Notes: generated from the letters alone by a model not told the origin. DNA of 64,000 nt from Pseudohongiella sp. (GCA_030696315.1 JAUYSM010000021.1:62001-126000), one strand, 5' to 3'; shown: positions 32,724 to 42,596, counted from the stretch's first letter. Made by a program: numbers and translations.

Positions 32724-33527
32724 ATGTCGTTAACCCTCCTACGTGATTGGATACAGTCCCCATTTCGCCATTTCAGGCTGTTTCATCAATTTGTGCGCCA
32801 GGAATTCAGCGGCCAGTTTGCTGGGTCGCTGGGCGGTTTTTTATGGCTGTTTGTCACACCTGTTTTTAATATCGCTATCTATTCATTTGTTTTTAGCGTG
32901 GTGTTCAGAGCACCCGTGCCTGACAACTTTGGTGACGTGCCGTTTGTCATATTTCTGATGATCGGATATCTCCCTTGGTTTGCATTTGCAGATGCCATGG
33001 GACGCGCCAGCAGTCTGTTACTGGACAAAGCGCCACTGATCACCAAAGTCATGTTCCCGGTACAATTGATACCCTTGGTTGGCACTGTTATTCCGTTTAT
33101 GGTGCACGGTATTGCCTTTGTTGTATTTCTTCTTTACCTGAGTACTCAGGGGTTAGTAAACGTAGCCTGGTTATGGCTGCCGCTGGCATTTGTGCTGCAG
33201 TGCCTGTTTACCCTTGGCCTGGTATCCGTGTTATCCGCGTTTTGTGTGTTCCTGCGAGATATCCAGCAAATGGTTGCACTGATGTTGACTGCGTGGTTTT
33301 TCCTGACTCCGATCATCTATCCACTGTCCATGCTGCCAGAACAACTGCAACCGCTGATGATGCTGAACCCGATGCATAGTTTTGTGCAGTTTTACCGGGA
33401 AATTATTGTGTTGGGCGAGTTTTCTTTGCCGCATTTTCACGTGATGGTGCTGTCAGCAGCCATCAGTTATCTGTTTGGCGGCTGGTTGTTCATGCGTATC
33501 AAACATGCCTTCGGGGACGTTTTGTAA
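32724..33527 (+). CDS. wzm: Polysaccharide ABC exporter, permease Wzm
   Basis: 267 residues with six membrane helices and the ABC-2 exporter signature region (VRQEFSGQFAGSLGGFLWLFVTPVFNIAIYSFVFSVVF at the start, FLTPIIYPLSMLPEQLQPLMMLNPMHSFVQFYREII near the end). With Wzt it exports undecaprenyl-linked O-antigen or capsule across the inner membrane. Only one base separates its stop from the wzt start. Confidence 0.9.
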   Translation: MSLTLLRDWIQSPFRHFRLFHQFVRQEFSGQFAGSLGGFLWLFVTPVFNIAIYSFVFSVVFRAPVPDNFGDVPFVIFLMIGYLPWFAFADAMGRASSLLLDKAPLITKVMFPVQLIPLVGTVIPFMVHGIAFVVFLLYLSTQGLVNVAWLWLPLAFVLQCLFTLGLVSVLSAFCVFLRDIQQMVALMLTAWFFLTPIIYPLSMLPEQLQPLMMLNPMHSFVQFYREIIVLGEFSLPHFHVMVLSAAISYLFGGWLFMRIKHAFGDVL

Positions 33528-33528
33528 T

Positions 33529-34734
33529 ATGTTCAGCATCACCGTCGAAAATCTGCAGAAAGACTTCCGTATCTACGCGCGTCCTCAGGATCGCTTGCTT
33601 GAACTGTTGATGAGAAAACCGCGGCACCGCGTCTTTGAAGCGCTGCATGATGTGTCATTTAATGTGCTGGAAGGTAAAAGCCTGGGTATCGTTGGGGACA
33701 ATGGTGCCGGGAAGTCGACCCTGATGAAACTGCTGGTTGGCACGCTTCAGCCCAGCGCCGGCAGCATCAGCATAAAAGGTCAGGTGGCTGCCTTATTGGA
33801 ACTGGGCGCGGGTTTCCACCCGGAGTTCAGCGGCCGCCGCAACATTTATCTGAACGCTTCCTTGCTGGGCGTGCCAGATGACGACATTGTTGCATTGGAA
33901 AACGACATCATCGAATTCTCGGAGTTGCGCGACTTTATAGATCAGCCGGTGAAGACCTATTCCTCCGGCATGTACGTGCGCCTGGCATTTTCAATTGCCA
34001 CCATGGTACGCCCGGATGTGCTGGTGATTGATGAGGCCTTATCGGTCGGGGACATCGCGTTCCAGAAAAAGTGTGTACAACGCATGAATGATTTCCGCCA
34101 GCAACAAAAAACCATGGTGTTCTGCAGTCACTCCATGTATCACGTGCAGGAGTTGTGTGATACCGCCATCTGGTTGGAACGTGGTCGCATTCGCGAGATT
34201 GGCAAAAGTGAAGATGTGGTGGCGCACTATGAGGATTACTGCAACAGCCAGCGGGTTTACACCAAAGGGCAAGAGCAGGTTCAGGTGCATGATAACGAAG
34301 CGACCGCTGCTGCAAAAGATTGCCGCATCTTGTATACCCGGGTGTTGAATGAAGACGGTGAACCGGTTGATTCCGTCGCGCCACTGCAGAATATTGTGCT
34401 GGAAATGCAGGTCGAAATGCTCAACGACAATGTGCGTTGTTATTTTGGATTTGCCATGATGAAGGATCTCGATGCCGTGATGTCGTCTTACCTGGCAACC
34501 GAGCGACCCGAGGTGGAAAACGGCCCGTTCAGACAAGGGGAAATCATCACGGTACAGGTTAGGCTACAAGCCATGGCCATGCGCATGGGCGCCTTCCATT
34601 TGCTGGGCGGCGTCGCTGATGAAAGTGGTCTGTTGTGGTACGAAACAAAACTCAGCAAGGAAGTCAAAATCACTGCCAACAAAGGTCTGGGATCGTTTGT
34701 GATGGCGTCGTCCTGGACTGTAAAACACGGTTAA
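33529..34734 (+). CDS. wzt: Polysaccharide ABC exporter, ATPase Wzt with C-terminal glycan-binding domain
   Basis: 401 residues starting MFSITVENLQ. Walker A is GDNGAGKSTLMK (~60), signature YSSGMYVRLAFS, Walker B VLVIDEALSVGD. Residues ~265-400 form a Wzt C-terminal beta-sandwich (ILYTRVLNEDGEPVDSV to FVMASSWTVKHG). In Wzm/Wzt systems of this type, that domain recognises the modified end of the finished polysaccharide. Chain-capping enzymes would therefore be expected; none is evident here. Confidence 0.9.
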   Translation: MFSITVENLQKDFRIYARPQDRLLELLMRKPRHRVFEALHDVSFNVLEGKSLGIVGDNGAGKSTLMKLLVGTLQPSAGSISIKGQVAALLELGAGFHPEFSGRRNIYLNASLLGVPDDDIVALENDIIEFSELRDFIDQPVKTYSSGMYVRLAFSIATMVRPDVLVIDEALSVGDIAFQKKCVQRMNDFRQQQKTMVFCSHSMYHVQELCDTAIWLERGRIREIGKSEDVVAHYEDYCNSQRVYTKGQEQVQVHDNEATAAAKDCRILYTRVLNEDGEPVDSVAPLQNIVLEMQVEMLNDNVRCYFGFAMMKDLDAVMSSYLATERPEVENGPFRQGEIITVQVRLQAMAMRMGAFHLLGGVADESGLLWYETKLSKEVKITANKGLGSFVMASSWTVKHG

Positions 34735-34744
34735 GACAACTTTC

Positions 34745-35776
34745 TCAATTCAGTGGCGGTAGCTCACCAATATCAATTCTGGCTGGGGCATAGTCCGGCA
34801 GCTGCGCGTAAGGATGTACTTTGTAGACCCGCGGCAGGGCTGAAAACGATCTAACTTCAACCACTTGCAGATAGGCCTGTCTCGCCTCATTGTTATCTGC
34901 TTGCTCTGTATAAGCATAAATCGAATAGAAACTTGACTCGTTAAACCCCAGCCAGGGAGTCACTTCCGCCGTGACCTCAATTGGAATCAACGCCCCCAAT
35001 TCAGTAATTGTGCGGATGTCGCGTTGCTCGCGATAGGCAATAATGGTTTCGGTTGCTTCTTCAGTCATGCCCGGCAAGAGCATCATCGCTTCACGTGTGG
35101 CGAGATTGAGATTCACCGCTGAGGAGTTGCCGTAGATCGTAAACGCGGCGTCCAGGTCAACATCCTTGAACAATTCGTCAAACCCGCGGATCAGACGTAG
35201 TTCCTCAACCGTATCCAGTTCCTGGTTATTGCGTGCAGTATAGGGCGGGTCAAGTTCAGCATAGTATTCGTCCTCTGCGCCCGAAGGCAGTGGCGCGTCG
35301 TTCAGATCTGTCCAGTCAGACCACGCTGCTAACAATTCCTGCACCTGCCGCGGATCAGCATCCGGGCCACCAAGACGTTTTTCGATGATCAGTTGCAGTC
35401 TATCCCTCTGGATACGATTCAGGTTTATCTTGCCGGCATGATTGTAGATACGGATACGCACATGTTCATCAGCGGGGTAATGCAGACTCAGCGCCTGCCC
35501 ATTAAATCGGTAGGCCGGGATACGCTGCAGCTCGTCGTCATCCACATTCTCCATCACCCCCAGCGGAACCGGCATGCTCTCCATCATCAATTCCATTTCG
35601 GCTTTACGCACTGCACCCATCAATTGCGCGTGCGCTAAGGTGCCGGTGCGATGATGCAGGGCAGTATTGGCTGACAAACGAATGTTGGATGCCAATACTG
35701 TCACCAGTACCGTCAGCACCACTGCAGTCCACAACACCATAATCAGTACCACACCGCGCTGTGACCCCCGAGTCAT
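34745..35776 (-). CDS. gspK: Type II secretion minor pseudopilin GspK
   Basis: 343 residues, with the prepilin-type N-terminus GVVLIMVLWTAVVLTVLVTVLA after a short basic leader. The large periplasmic domain has SDWTDLNDAPLPSGAEDEYY and helix-hairpin-helix-like VNLNLATREAMMLLPGMTEEAT. GspK caps the pseudopilus tip with GspI and GspJ. It is last in the operon and overlaps gspJ by 4 bp (ATGA). Confidence 0.92.
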   Translation of the reverse strand: MTRGSQRGVVLIMVLWTAVVLTVLVTVLASNIRLSANTALHHRTGTLAHAQLMGAVRKAEMELMMESMPVPLGVMENVDDDELQRIPAYRFNGQALSLHYPADEHVRIRIYNHAGKINLNRIQRDRLQLIIEKRLGGPDADPRQVQELLAAWSDWTDLNDAPLPSGAEDEYYAELDPPYTARNNQELDTVEELRLIRGFDELFKDVDLDAAFTIYGNSSAVNLNLATREAMMLLPGMTEEATETIIAYREQRDIRTITELGALIPIEVTAEVTPWLGFNESSFYSIYAYTEQADNNEARQAYLQVVEVRSFSALPRVYKVHPYAQLPDYAPARIDIGELPPLN

Positions 35777-36429
35777 TGCAGCATCTCCTGCGTCGGTTGG
35801 ATGGTGCGGTGCTGGGTGCTGAGAATAGGCGCAATCACGTCAATGCCGCTGTCCCTGTCTCCGTCATCTATCCGACTCAATCGCATGTGCACTGCCATCG
35901 GCAATGATTGCAAGGAGGCGCCATCCCATTCCTCTCGCCAACGCCGTTCAAACTGCAGATCTTCAAACAGATAAGTAAACTCAGCGCGATATCCACTGAT
36001 CAACAAAATTGGTTCAGCGTCCACAAGACGCGCGCCTGGGTAATCACTGAGCGCTGGCGCCAGTTGCAGATATACGCCCTCGCCACTGACGGAGTAGAGA
36101 CGCCATGCCGTCAGACCGGGGTTGCGTTGCGGAGACACACTTGACACCCAAGCCAGCTCATCATCCTGCCCGTCGAAAAAGACTTCCCGACCCAAGGTTT
36201 CAATATTGCGGTAACTATGAGGGAAAGCGCCTTGCAGCGCTCTCTCCAGCTGCAGCACCGCTGTACTTTGATCCAGGGTACGCTCCAGACCTTCAGCATT
36301 GTTGTCCCAGTCGCGCACAACACCGTAGACACCAGCCGTCAGCATACTGAGCAGCATGGCGGTCAATAACAGGGCAATCAGGATTTCAAGCAGGGTAAAT
36401 CCCCGGTGAGCGTGATGGGTGCGTGTCAT
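35773..36429 (-). CDS. gspJ: Type II secretion minor pseudopilin GspJ
   Basis: 218 residues from MTRTHHAHRGFTLLEI; this ATG overlaps the gspI stop (ATGA). The prepilin peptidase site precedes FTLLEILIALLLTAMLLSML, and the family tract QLERALQGAFPHSYRN-type follows. It forms the tip complex with GspI and GspK. Confidence 0.9.
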   Translation of the reverse strand: MTRTHHAHRGFTLLEILIALLLTAMLLSMLTAGVYGVVRDWDNNAEGLERTLDQSTAVLQLERALQGAFPHSYRNIETLGREVFFDGQDDELAWVSSVSPQRNPGLTAWRLYSVSGEGVYLQLAPALSDYPGARLVDAEPILLISGYRAEFTYLFEDLQFERRWREEWDGASLQSLPMAVHMRLSRIDDGDRDSGIDVIAPILSTQHRTIQPTQEMLQ

Positions 36430-36818
36430 TGTGGCAGGTCGGAACGTGTCCAACGCACCGCCTCTATGATCTCGCCCGTCAAAGAATCGCGAATTTCATA
36501 CCGTTGCAGCAGGTCATTCATCGGGGCAGTTCGACGCTCGGCGTCGGGCAGTATGTCCATGCCCTCAATGGTATAACGATCATCTTGTATGGCTGATTCA
36601 AAGTCGCGGAATTCATTGTCGAGCAGCGCTTGATTGACTGCTGCGCGCGCGGCCGTGCTGCCCTGCAAACTTTGTTGCGCCCGGACCGCCAACTGCTTGC
36701 TTCCCGCTGACAAGGTAAACAAGCCGCCCATCACCATGGCAGTGATGGTCAACGCAATCATCACTTCCAACAAAGTGAAACCACGCGCGGCTGTCAAATT
36801 TGCTGGCCTGTTACTCAT
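36426..36818 (-). CDS. gspI: Type II secretion minor pseudopilin GspI
   Basis: 130 residues from MSNRPANLTAARGFTLLEVM; the longer frame to 36989 lies inside gspH. FTLLEVMIALTITAMVMGGLF is the pilin-like helix, and it has the short globular domain expected of GspI. It overlaps gspH by 8 bp and gspJ by 4 bp. Confidence 0.9.
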   Translation of the reverse strand: MSNRPANLTAARGFTLLEVMIALTITAMVMGGLFTLSAGSKQLAVRAQQSLQGSTAARAAVNQALLDNEFRDFESAIQDDRYTIEGMDILPDAERRTAPMNDLLQRYEIRDSLTGEIIEAVRWTRSDLPQ

Positions 36819-37305
36819 CGCGAAAATTGACCCTGCCTGAGAAAGGATCGATGGCGACAATCCGTATGCGCTGATTCTGTCTGAACGACAATTCCCCGCC
36901 CGTACTGCCACCTTCTGGAAAAAAGCTGATAAGCAATGGCTCACGAACAAGTTGGCTGGACTGTGTACTGTTGGCATACCACAGTTCAAGATCGTCAGAG
37001 TGCCAGCGACGGGTCACGTTTGTTTGCGAAGCAGTGCCGTCAGTCTCTTCAGCCACCTGAGCATTGCCATCCGATATCACAAACTCCACCTGGGTGGTTT
37101 GCCCCTGCACAACCGCCATACGCCTGGCATTGTTTAGCAGGCCGGTGGCTTGTCTGACTTGCGCGTTAAAGCTGGGAGCATCCAATGAGCGCAGCGCTGG
37201 TACCGCCAGAGTCGCCAACATGCCCAGTATGCCGAGTACCAGCAGCAGCTCCAACAAGGTGAAGCCGCGCTGCAGCCATGCATCAGCCGCCGATATCCGC
37301 GTCAT
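36811..37305 (-). CDS. gspH: Type II secretion minor pseudopilin GspH
   Basis: 164 residues from MTRISAADAWLQRGFTLLEL, with GGAG and GAGG upstream. The helix is FTLLELLLVLGILGMLATLAVPAL; the globular part includes LNNARRMAVVQGQTTQVEF, typical of GspH/FimT. It overlaps gspG by 23 bp. Confidence 0.9.
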   Translation of the reverse strand: MTRISAADAWLQRGFTLLELLLVLGILGMLATLAVPALRSLDAPSFNAQVRQATGLLNNARRMAVVQGQTTQVEFVISDGNAQVAEETDGTASQTNVTRRWHSDDLELWYANSTQSSQLVREPLLISFFPEGGSTGGELSFRQNQRIRIVAIDPFSGRVNFRDE

Positions 37306-37690
37306 TGCCCTCTCCGCCTTCACGGCCATCGGCGCCGTAAGACATCAATGTGAAACTGCGTCCATCGCTTTCATAAACATAGGCATTACCCCATGGATCA
37401 AGCGGTACGTCTCCACGCAGGTAGGGGCCATTCCAGGAAGCGCGACCGCCACTGCTGCGCACCAGCTGTTCGAGATCGTCAGGGTATTGCCCCATGTCGA
37501 GACGATAAGCATCCAACGCACTGCCCAAGGAAGAAATTTGTGATAACACGGCGTCACGACGCGCGCTGTCTGCCTGGTTAAACAAATTTGGTGCGACCAT
37601 CACCGCCAGCATGGCGAGGATAGCCATCACAATCAGCAGCTCGATAATGGTGAAACCTTTAGCTGAGTGATGTTGCGTTCTCTGGTTCAT
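37283..37690 (-). CDS. gspG: Type II secretion major pseudopilin GspG
   Basis: 135 residues from MNQRTQHHSAKGFTIIELLI, with AGAGG eight bases upstream. The N-terminal helix is IELLIVMAILAMLAVMVAPNL, and ALDAYRLDMGQYPDDLEQLV plus DPWGNAYVYESDG are diagnostic. The C-terminus is Gly/Glu/Asp-rich (GADGREGGEGNDADIGG), compatible with calcium binding. It polymerises into the pseudopilus. Confidence 0.93.
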   Translation of the reverse strand: MNQRTQHHSAKGFTIIELLIVMAILAMLAVMVAPNLFNQADSARRDAVLSQISSLGSALDAYRLDMGQYPDDLEQLVRSSGGRASWNGPYLRGDVPLDPWGNAYVYESDGRSFTLMSYGADGREGGEGNDADIGG

Positions 37691-37733
37691 GGGTTTTTCC
37701 TCTTGATATCCTGTCACTGTCGCGGTTTATGTT

Positions 37734-39866
37734 CTATTGGCCATCGATCAATTCTGCAGCCATCTGAAAGCGACTCAGTATTGCCCTGAAATTGGCGTCA
37801 TTTTGTGAGTTGAGATTAACAATTTCCGGGCGCAGCACAATAAACAGTTCTCGTCGCTCGTTGTTGTCGCGTTGATAACTGAATAAACGGCCAAGGCCAG
37901 GTACACGATTCAACCCAGGCACACCGGTGTTAAACGAATTATTGGAGCTTTGAATCAGACCGCCCAGCACAACGTTTTCGCCATCACGCACCACCACCGT
38001 CGTCTCAATTTCCTGATTTTCGAAAATCGGGTTATTGCCGACGCCTGATGACTCGGACACCGATGAAAGCTCCTGGCGAATAGTCAGATTGACGACGCCA
38101 TCATCATTGATACGCGGGGTAATGTTTAACTCAATACCTGTCGGGCGGTATTGGATATTGGTGGTTGACGAGCCGCCTACACCAATGGTTTCGCCCAGCT
38201 GAACGGGCACTTCAGCACCAATACGTATCAGGCCTTCCATGTTGTTGATTACGGTTAACGAAGGCCGGGCAAGCAATCGAACGTCATTGTTTACGGCAAT
38301 CGCTTCCAGTGTCGCATCAACGCGCGCGGCACCATCGATAAATGCCCGGTTAAATAGCAGGCCGCCCAGGCCTGACGTTTCTCCCGTTCTTGGCGTTGGC
38401 AGAAATCCGGTGCTGACATTGTTGACGCTGCCTGTCGCTGCATTTTCCAACACTCGTGACCAATCAACACCAAAGGATGTGTCATCACTCAATACGATCT
38501 GGGCAATGACTGCATTAATCATGACTTGTAATGGCGCGACATCCAGCTGACTGATCGTTGCCAGCAATTGGCGATAATCCCGGGGATTGGCGCGAATCAA
38601 CAAACTATTGGTTGGCTCATCCGCCACAATGGTTACTTGAATGTTGGCTGAAATCGCCAAACTGACCGCGCCTGCGACGGGTGCTTGCATGGTCGTGGTA
38701 AAAGCGCCGTCGGTAATCGCTAACAAGGGATTGACTGGAGTCGTCGTTGGAGCTGATTCAGACAGCAGTCCACTTGGTTCTGCACTGTCTTCACGCTTAA
38801 AGACTTCGGTTAATGTGGTGGCCAGATCAACAGCATTAAGATTTTTTACTCGGTATTGGAACAGTTGCTCCGCCTGTTCCTGTCGATCGGCGTCCAGAAT
38901 CCGGATCCAGCGCGTGATTTCATCAAACCCGCGCGCTGCTGGTGCGGTAACCAGTAGCGCATTGATGCGATCCAGACCTTGGACCTGATAGGCCGGCGAC
39001 GCACCTTCAATCAAGGTCAACAAATCTTTAAGCTCTTGCGCCACATCGGTGGCGCTGGCGTTACTGAGTGGGTACAGCTGAATACCTTGACTCTGAAACG
39101 GGTCATCATCAATCAGATCCAGCAACTCGTTTATCCGGCTCAACTGCGCCGGTGTTGCAGTGACGGCCACCGTATTGCTGTTTGCGATACGTGTTATGGT
39201 GCCATCCGGCTGCAGCAAAGGCGCCAGCAGCTCGATGGCAGAGGCCGAAGACACATGCGTCAGCGGCGTAATCTGCATGACACGTGAAGCAATGCCTGTA
39301 ACATCCGGCGTGGTGATTTCCAGCGGTACATTGGTAACCGCTTTACGGGCATACCAGACGTTGCCTACCTGTTCCAGCAATATTCCGTTTTCGCGAACCA
39401 ACAATCGCAGCAAGGGCCAGATGTCCTGAAAATTCAGCGGCCGATTCTGCGCGGTCCGTAAACTGACCTTATCGGCTATTGTTGGATCAATGACCATGGA
39501 AATATCCAAGGCATCTGCCAGCTCTGCGAGAATGTCACGCAAGTCTGCCTGCTCATAGTTGAGAGCGACTACATCTTCAGAGGGGCGTTGCACCGGCGTG
39601 GGTGCGGTTTCTCTGTAGGGCTGTATGCCCGAGCGCCGGCCGTCCCGGTTGATTTCGTCAATCAACGCGACACGCTCATTATCAACGGGTTCATCGTTTA
39701 CCGATAATAGTTCGATACCTGAGACGCCGCTGCTGGCATTGACCGCAGGTGACTGTCGGGGCTGCAACTCGGGGATCATGCTGCTGTTTTGCGCGTCAAA
39801 TGCCGCGCAAGACGTCAGGCCGATTGCCAACCCCATCAGGCTCATGTTCTTGAGCGTTCCTTTCAC
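37734..39866 (-). CDS. gspD: Type II secretion secretin GspD, probable lipoprotein
   Basis: 710 residues from a GTG start (VKGTLKNMSL) with AGAGGAG eight bases upstream, better than the ATGs at 39899 and 39929. The N-terminus then reads SLMGLAIGLTSC, a lipobox, so the mature secretin may be acylated. N0-N3 domains follow (VALNYEQADLRDILAELADAL; VMQITPLTHVSSASAIELLAPLL), then the secretin core (VPVQLGETIGVGG, ITPRINDDGVVNLTIRQELS, VVLGGLIQSS, VPGLGRLFSYQ). It forms the outer-membrane pore. No pilotin gene is visible. Confidence 0.92.
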   Translation of the reverse strand: MKGTLKNMSLMGLAIGLTSCAAFDAQNSSMIPELQPRQSPAVNASSGVSGIELLSVNDEPVDNERVALIDEINRDGRRSGIQPYRETAPTPVQRPSEDVVALNYEQADLRDILAELADALDISMVIDPTIADKVSLRTAQNRPLNFQDIWPLLRLLVRENGILLEQVGNVWYARKAVTNVPLEITTPDVTGIASRVMQITPLTHVSSASAIELLAPLLQPDGTITRIANSNTVAVTATPAQLSRINELLDLIDDDPFQSQGIQLYPLSNASATDVAQELKDLLTLIEGASPAYQVQGLDRINALLVTAPAARGFDEITRWIRILDADRQEQAEQLFQYRVKNLNAVDLATTLTEVFKREDSAEPSGLLSESAPTTTPVNPLLAITDGAFTTTMQAPVAGAVSLAISANIQVTIVADEPTNSLLIRANPRDYRQLLATISQLDVAPLQVMINAVIAQIVLSDDTSFGVDWSRVLENAATGSVNNVSTGFLPTPRTGETSGLGGLLFNRAFIDGAARVDATLEAIAVNNDVRLLARPSLTVINNMEGLIRIGAEVPVQLGETIGVGGSSTTNIQYRPTGIELNITPRINDDGVVNLTIRQELSSVSESSGVGNNPIFENQEIETTVVVRDGENVVLGGLIQSSNNSFNTGVPGLNRVPGLGRLFSYQRDNNERRELFIVLRPEIVNLNSQNDANFRAILSRFQMAAELIDGQ

Positions 39867-39912
39867 CTTTTTTACTCCTCTTAGAGCACTGTCTGTCATT
39901 TGGTTTGCACAA

Positions 39913-41124
39913 TTAAAACTGCACAGCATTCATGCTGAAAACTGCTGACAGCATGGTGATGGTGATACCACCCACAGCAATCCCCAGCAGCAGAATCAAG
40001 CCGGGTTGCAAGGCTGCCACCAGTCGGTTCATCTGGTTTTTTACAGATTGGTCAAATGTTGCAGCGGTTTTTAACAGAATGCTGGCTGTGCGCCCTGACT
40101 CCTCACCCACACTGACCAACTGATGAAGCAGGGTAGGGAATGCACCCGTTTTTTCAAGTGCCGCGCCTAATCCTGAACCGCCACGGACATCTTCTTCAAC
40201 TTGACCCAACAAACGCACGAGCTCGGCATTCACTAATACCTCCCGGGACACGCGCAAGGCACGAATTAACGGTATACCTGCTGCCATCAAGGCGCCCAGT
40301 GTGCGTGCAAAAACCGCGCAGTCACGAAACAATAGTAACTGACCCAAAAAGGGTGTTTTCAGCAGGCTGGCGTGTTTGGCAAGTCGACGAGCAGGGTCGG
40401 CATCCAGCCAGCGCCACCAGGCGACTGCGCCAACAACTGACAACACCATTAACCACCCCCAGTTACTGACAAAGGCACTCAGTGACAACAAAAAGGCGGC
40501 TGAGGCTGGCACGTCTGTTCCTGCATCTTCAAACATGACCGCAAACTGGGGAATCACAAAAATCAGCAACATGGCAACAGACACCACACCGGTCACCAAT
40601 AACACAATCGGGTAGACCATCGCGGAAACAATCGCCTGGCGGTTACGGGCGCTGGTTTCCAGAAAATCTGCCAGATCCGGCAACAGTTGATGCAGGATGC
40701 CGCCTTCTTCTCCGGCACGCACAATATTGACGTACATTCTGGAGAATACATCCGGGCGTGTTTCCATGGCATCCGCCAGACTTTTACCTTCCTTCACCTC
40801 GCGGCGTAAACCGGCAACCAGCGTCTGCATTGCCAGTGATTCGGTTATGCCTTCAAGCATGCGCAAGGCTTTATCCAACGGCACCCTTGCATCTACCAAG
40901 GTTCTCAGGCCTGTGGTGAAGTCCATCAAATCAGCATTCTTGACTTTGCCGTGTCGTGTGCGTGACTGTCGGGCAGCCAGTTTGGTTTGAGTCAATTTGA
41001 CCGGTGTCAGTTTTCGCGCCTGTAACAAGCGAATGGCGTCTCGCTCGGACTCAGCAGAAATCTCACCTTGTTGCGAGTGTCCCTGGGTATCAAAGGCCTG
41101 ATAGGAAAAGTGTGTCAGACTCAT
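39913..41124 (-). CDS. gspF: Type II secretion inner-membrane platform GspF
   Basis: 403 residues with two GspF domains and three membrane helices (~170-190, ~220-240, ~375-395). Typical motifs are FTTGLRTLVDARVPLDKALRML and VGEESGRTASILLKTA. It couples the ATPase GspE to pseudopilus assembly. It overlaps gspE by 4 bp and is followed by the gspD leader. Confidence 0.93.
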   Translation of the reverse strand: MSLTHFSYQAFDTQGHSQQGEISAESERDAIRLLQARKLTPVKLTQTKLAARQSRTRHGKVKNADLMDFTTGLRTLVDARVPLDKALRMLEGITESLAMQTLVAGLRREVKEGKSLADAMETRPDVFSRMYVNIVRAGEEGGILHQLLPDLADFLETSARNRQAIVSAMVYPIVLLVTGVVSVAMLLIFVIPQFAVMFEDAGTDVPASAAFLLSLSAFVSNWGWLMVLSVVGAVAWWRWLDADPARRLAKHASLLKTPFLGQLLLFRDCAVFARTLGALMAAGIPLIRALRVSREVLVNAELVRLLGQVEEDVRGGSGLGAALEKTGAFPTLLHQLVSVGEESGRTASILLKTAATFDQSVKNQMNRLVAALQPGLILLLGIAVGGITITMLSAVFSMNAVQF

Positions 41125-42593
41125 ATGGCGGCACCGGCACGGGTTACGCGCACAACTTCTTCCGGTGTAGTCATCCCTGCGGCCAGTTTTTCCAAGGCAT
41201 CTTCACGTAAGGTTTTCATGCCCTCGCGGATAGCTTGAGCTCTGATGACATTAGCGTCTGCGCCGACCGCGATTTCATGGCGGATAGCATCACTCATCAC
41301 CAACAGCTCATAGAGCCCGATACGACCCCGATACCCGGTCTCACCGCAGCGTTCGCAGCCTGTACCTTTGCGTGCCATAGGAAAATCACTGGCGTTGACG
41401 TGCAACACTTGCGCTTCATCCGGCGTTAGCGTGTGTGGTTTGGCGCAGTGATTACAGATGCGGCGCACCAGACGCTGTGCCTGAATACATAACAGGCTGG
41501 AGCTGATCAGATAGGATTCCACACCCATATCCTGCAGGCGTGTAATCGCTGCGGCAGCATCATTGGTATGCAAGGTTGAAAACACCAAGTGTCCGGTTAA
41601 CGCAGACTCAATGGCGATATCTGCAGTTTCGTGGTCCCGAATCTCACCCACCATAATAACGTCCGGGTCCTGACGCACAATCGACCGCAGCCCTGCAGCA
41701 AAATTTAAACCAATGGCCGCATTTGCCTGAATTTGAGTGACACCTTCCAGTTGATATTCAACCGGATCTTCAACGGTGATGATCTTGCTGCGCTGGTTAT
41801 TAATTTTTTCAAGCGTCGCGTACAAGGTGGTCGTTTTACCGCTGCCGGTAGGTCCGGTGATGAGAATCATGCCGTGCGGCTGGTTGATCAGGTTCTGGTA
41901 CGTCGAGAGTATGTTTTCCGGCATGCCCAGTTGCTGCAGGCTGACGGCGGTGTCGCTGCGGTCAAGAATACGCAACACAATTGATTCGCCATGAACGCCG
42001 GGCAAGGTGGAAACACGCATATCCAGATTTCGGGAACCCAGTCGGTAGTCAATCCGGCCATCTTGTGGCAAGCGCTTTTCGCCGATATCAAGACGCGCCA
42101 TCAATTTTAAGCGGGAGGCCACAGCGGTGCTGATACGCGCTGGCAAACGGTCCAGGCGTTGCATGATGCCATCCACCCGGCATCGAACATCCAGGAACTC
42201 TTCGCCAGGCTCAAAATGTATATCACTGGCATTCAGATCAAGCGCGCGCGCAAACATGTGGTTAACAAGGCGAATGATCGGCGCTTCGGATGCCAGGTCT
42301 TTGAGGGCTTCGTCATCTTCAAAACCAGAAACCATCAAATCATCGGTGCCGGCATCGATGGTGGGCGAGAGCTCCGCGCGCCAATGCCTGAGCAGGCGTT
42401 TGACCTCGTCCGCTTGCGATGGCCGAAAGCGTACGCCAACATCCACTACAAAACGGATACGGCTGCGCAATTGACTGTCGGGCACATTTTCGTAGACCAA
42501 CTCTTTTGAAACTGCAAAGTCCAATGCAGGTGCAATGCCGGCAGGCTCCAGCAACTGAGTGAACACCGACAAGGTAACGGGAGGCTGTGTCAT
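41121..42593 (-). CDS. gspE: Type II secretion ATPase GspE
   Basis: 490 residues. Walker A GPTGSGKTTTLYATL (~255), Asp box TVEDPVEYQLEGVTQIQ, Walker B IRQDPDVIMVGEIRDHETADIA and His box LVFSTLHTNDAAAAITRL. The tetracysteine zinc site is CNHC...CERC. It powers pseudopilus assembly at the inner membrane. The start follows the gspM stop by three bases. Confidence 0.95.
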   Translation of the reverse strand: MTQPPVTLSVFTQLLEPAGIAPALDFAVSKELVYENVPDSQLRSRIRFVVDVGVRFRPSQADEVKRLLRHWRAELSPTIDAGTDDLMVSGFEDDEALKDLASEAPIIRLVNHMFARALDLNASDIHFEPGEEFLDVRCRVDGIMQRLDRLPARISTAVASRLKLMARLDIGEKRLPQDGRIDYRLGSRNLDMRVSTLPGVHGESIVLRILDRSDTAVSLQQLGMPENILSTYQNLINQPHGMILITGPTGSGKTTTLYATLEKINNQRSKIITVEDPVEYQLEGVTQIQANAAIGLNFAAGLRSIVRQDPDVIMVGEIRDHETADIAIESALTGHLVFSTLHTNDAAAAITRLQDMGVESYLISSSLLCIQAQRLVRRICNHCAKPHTLTPDEAQVLHVNASDFPMARKGTGCERCGETGYRGRIGLYELLVMSDAIRHEIAVGADANVIRAQAIREGMKTLREDALEKLAAGMTTPEEVVRVTRAGAAI

Positions 42594-42596
42594 GCT

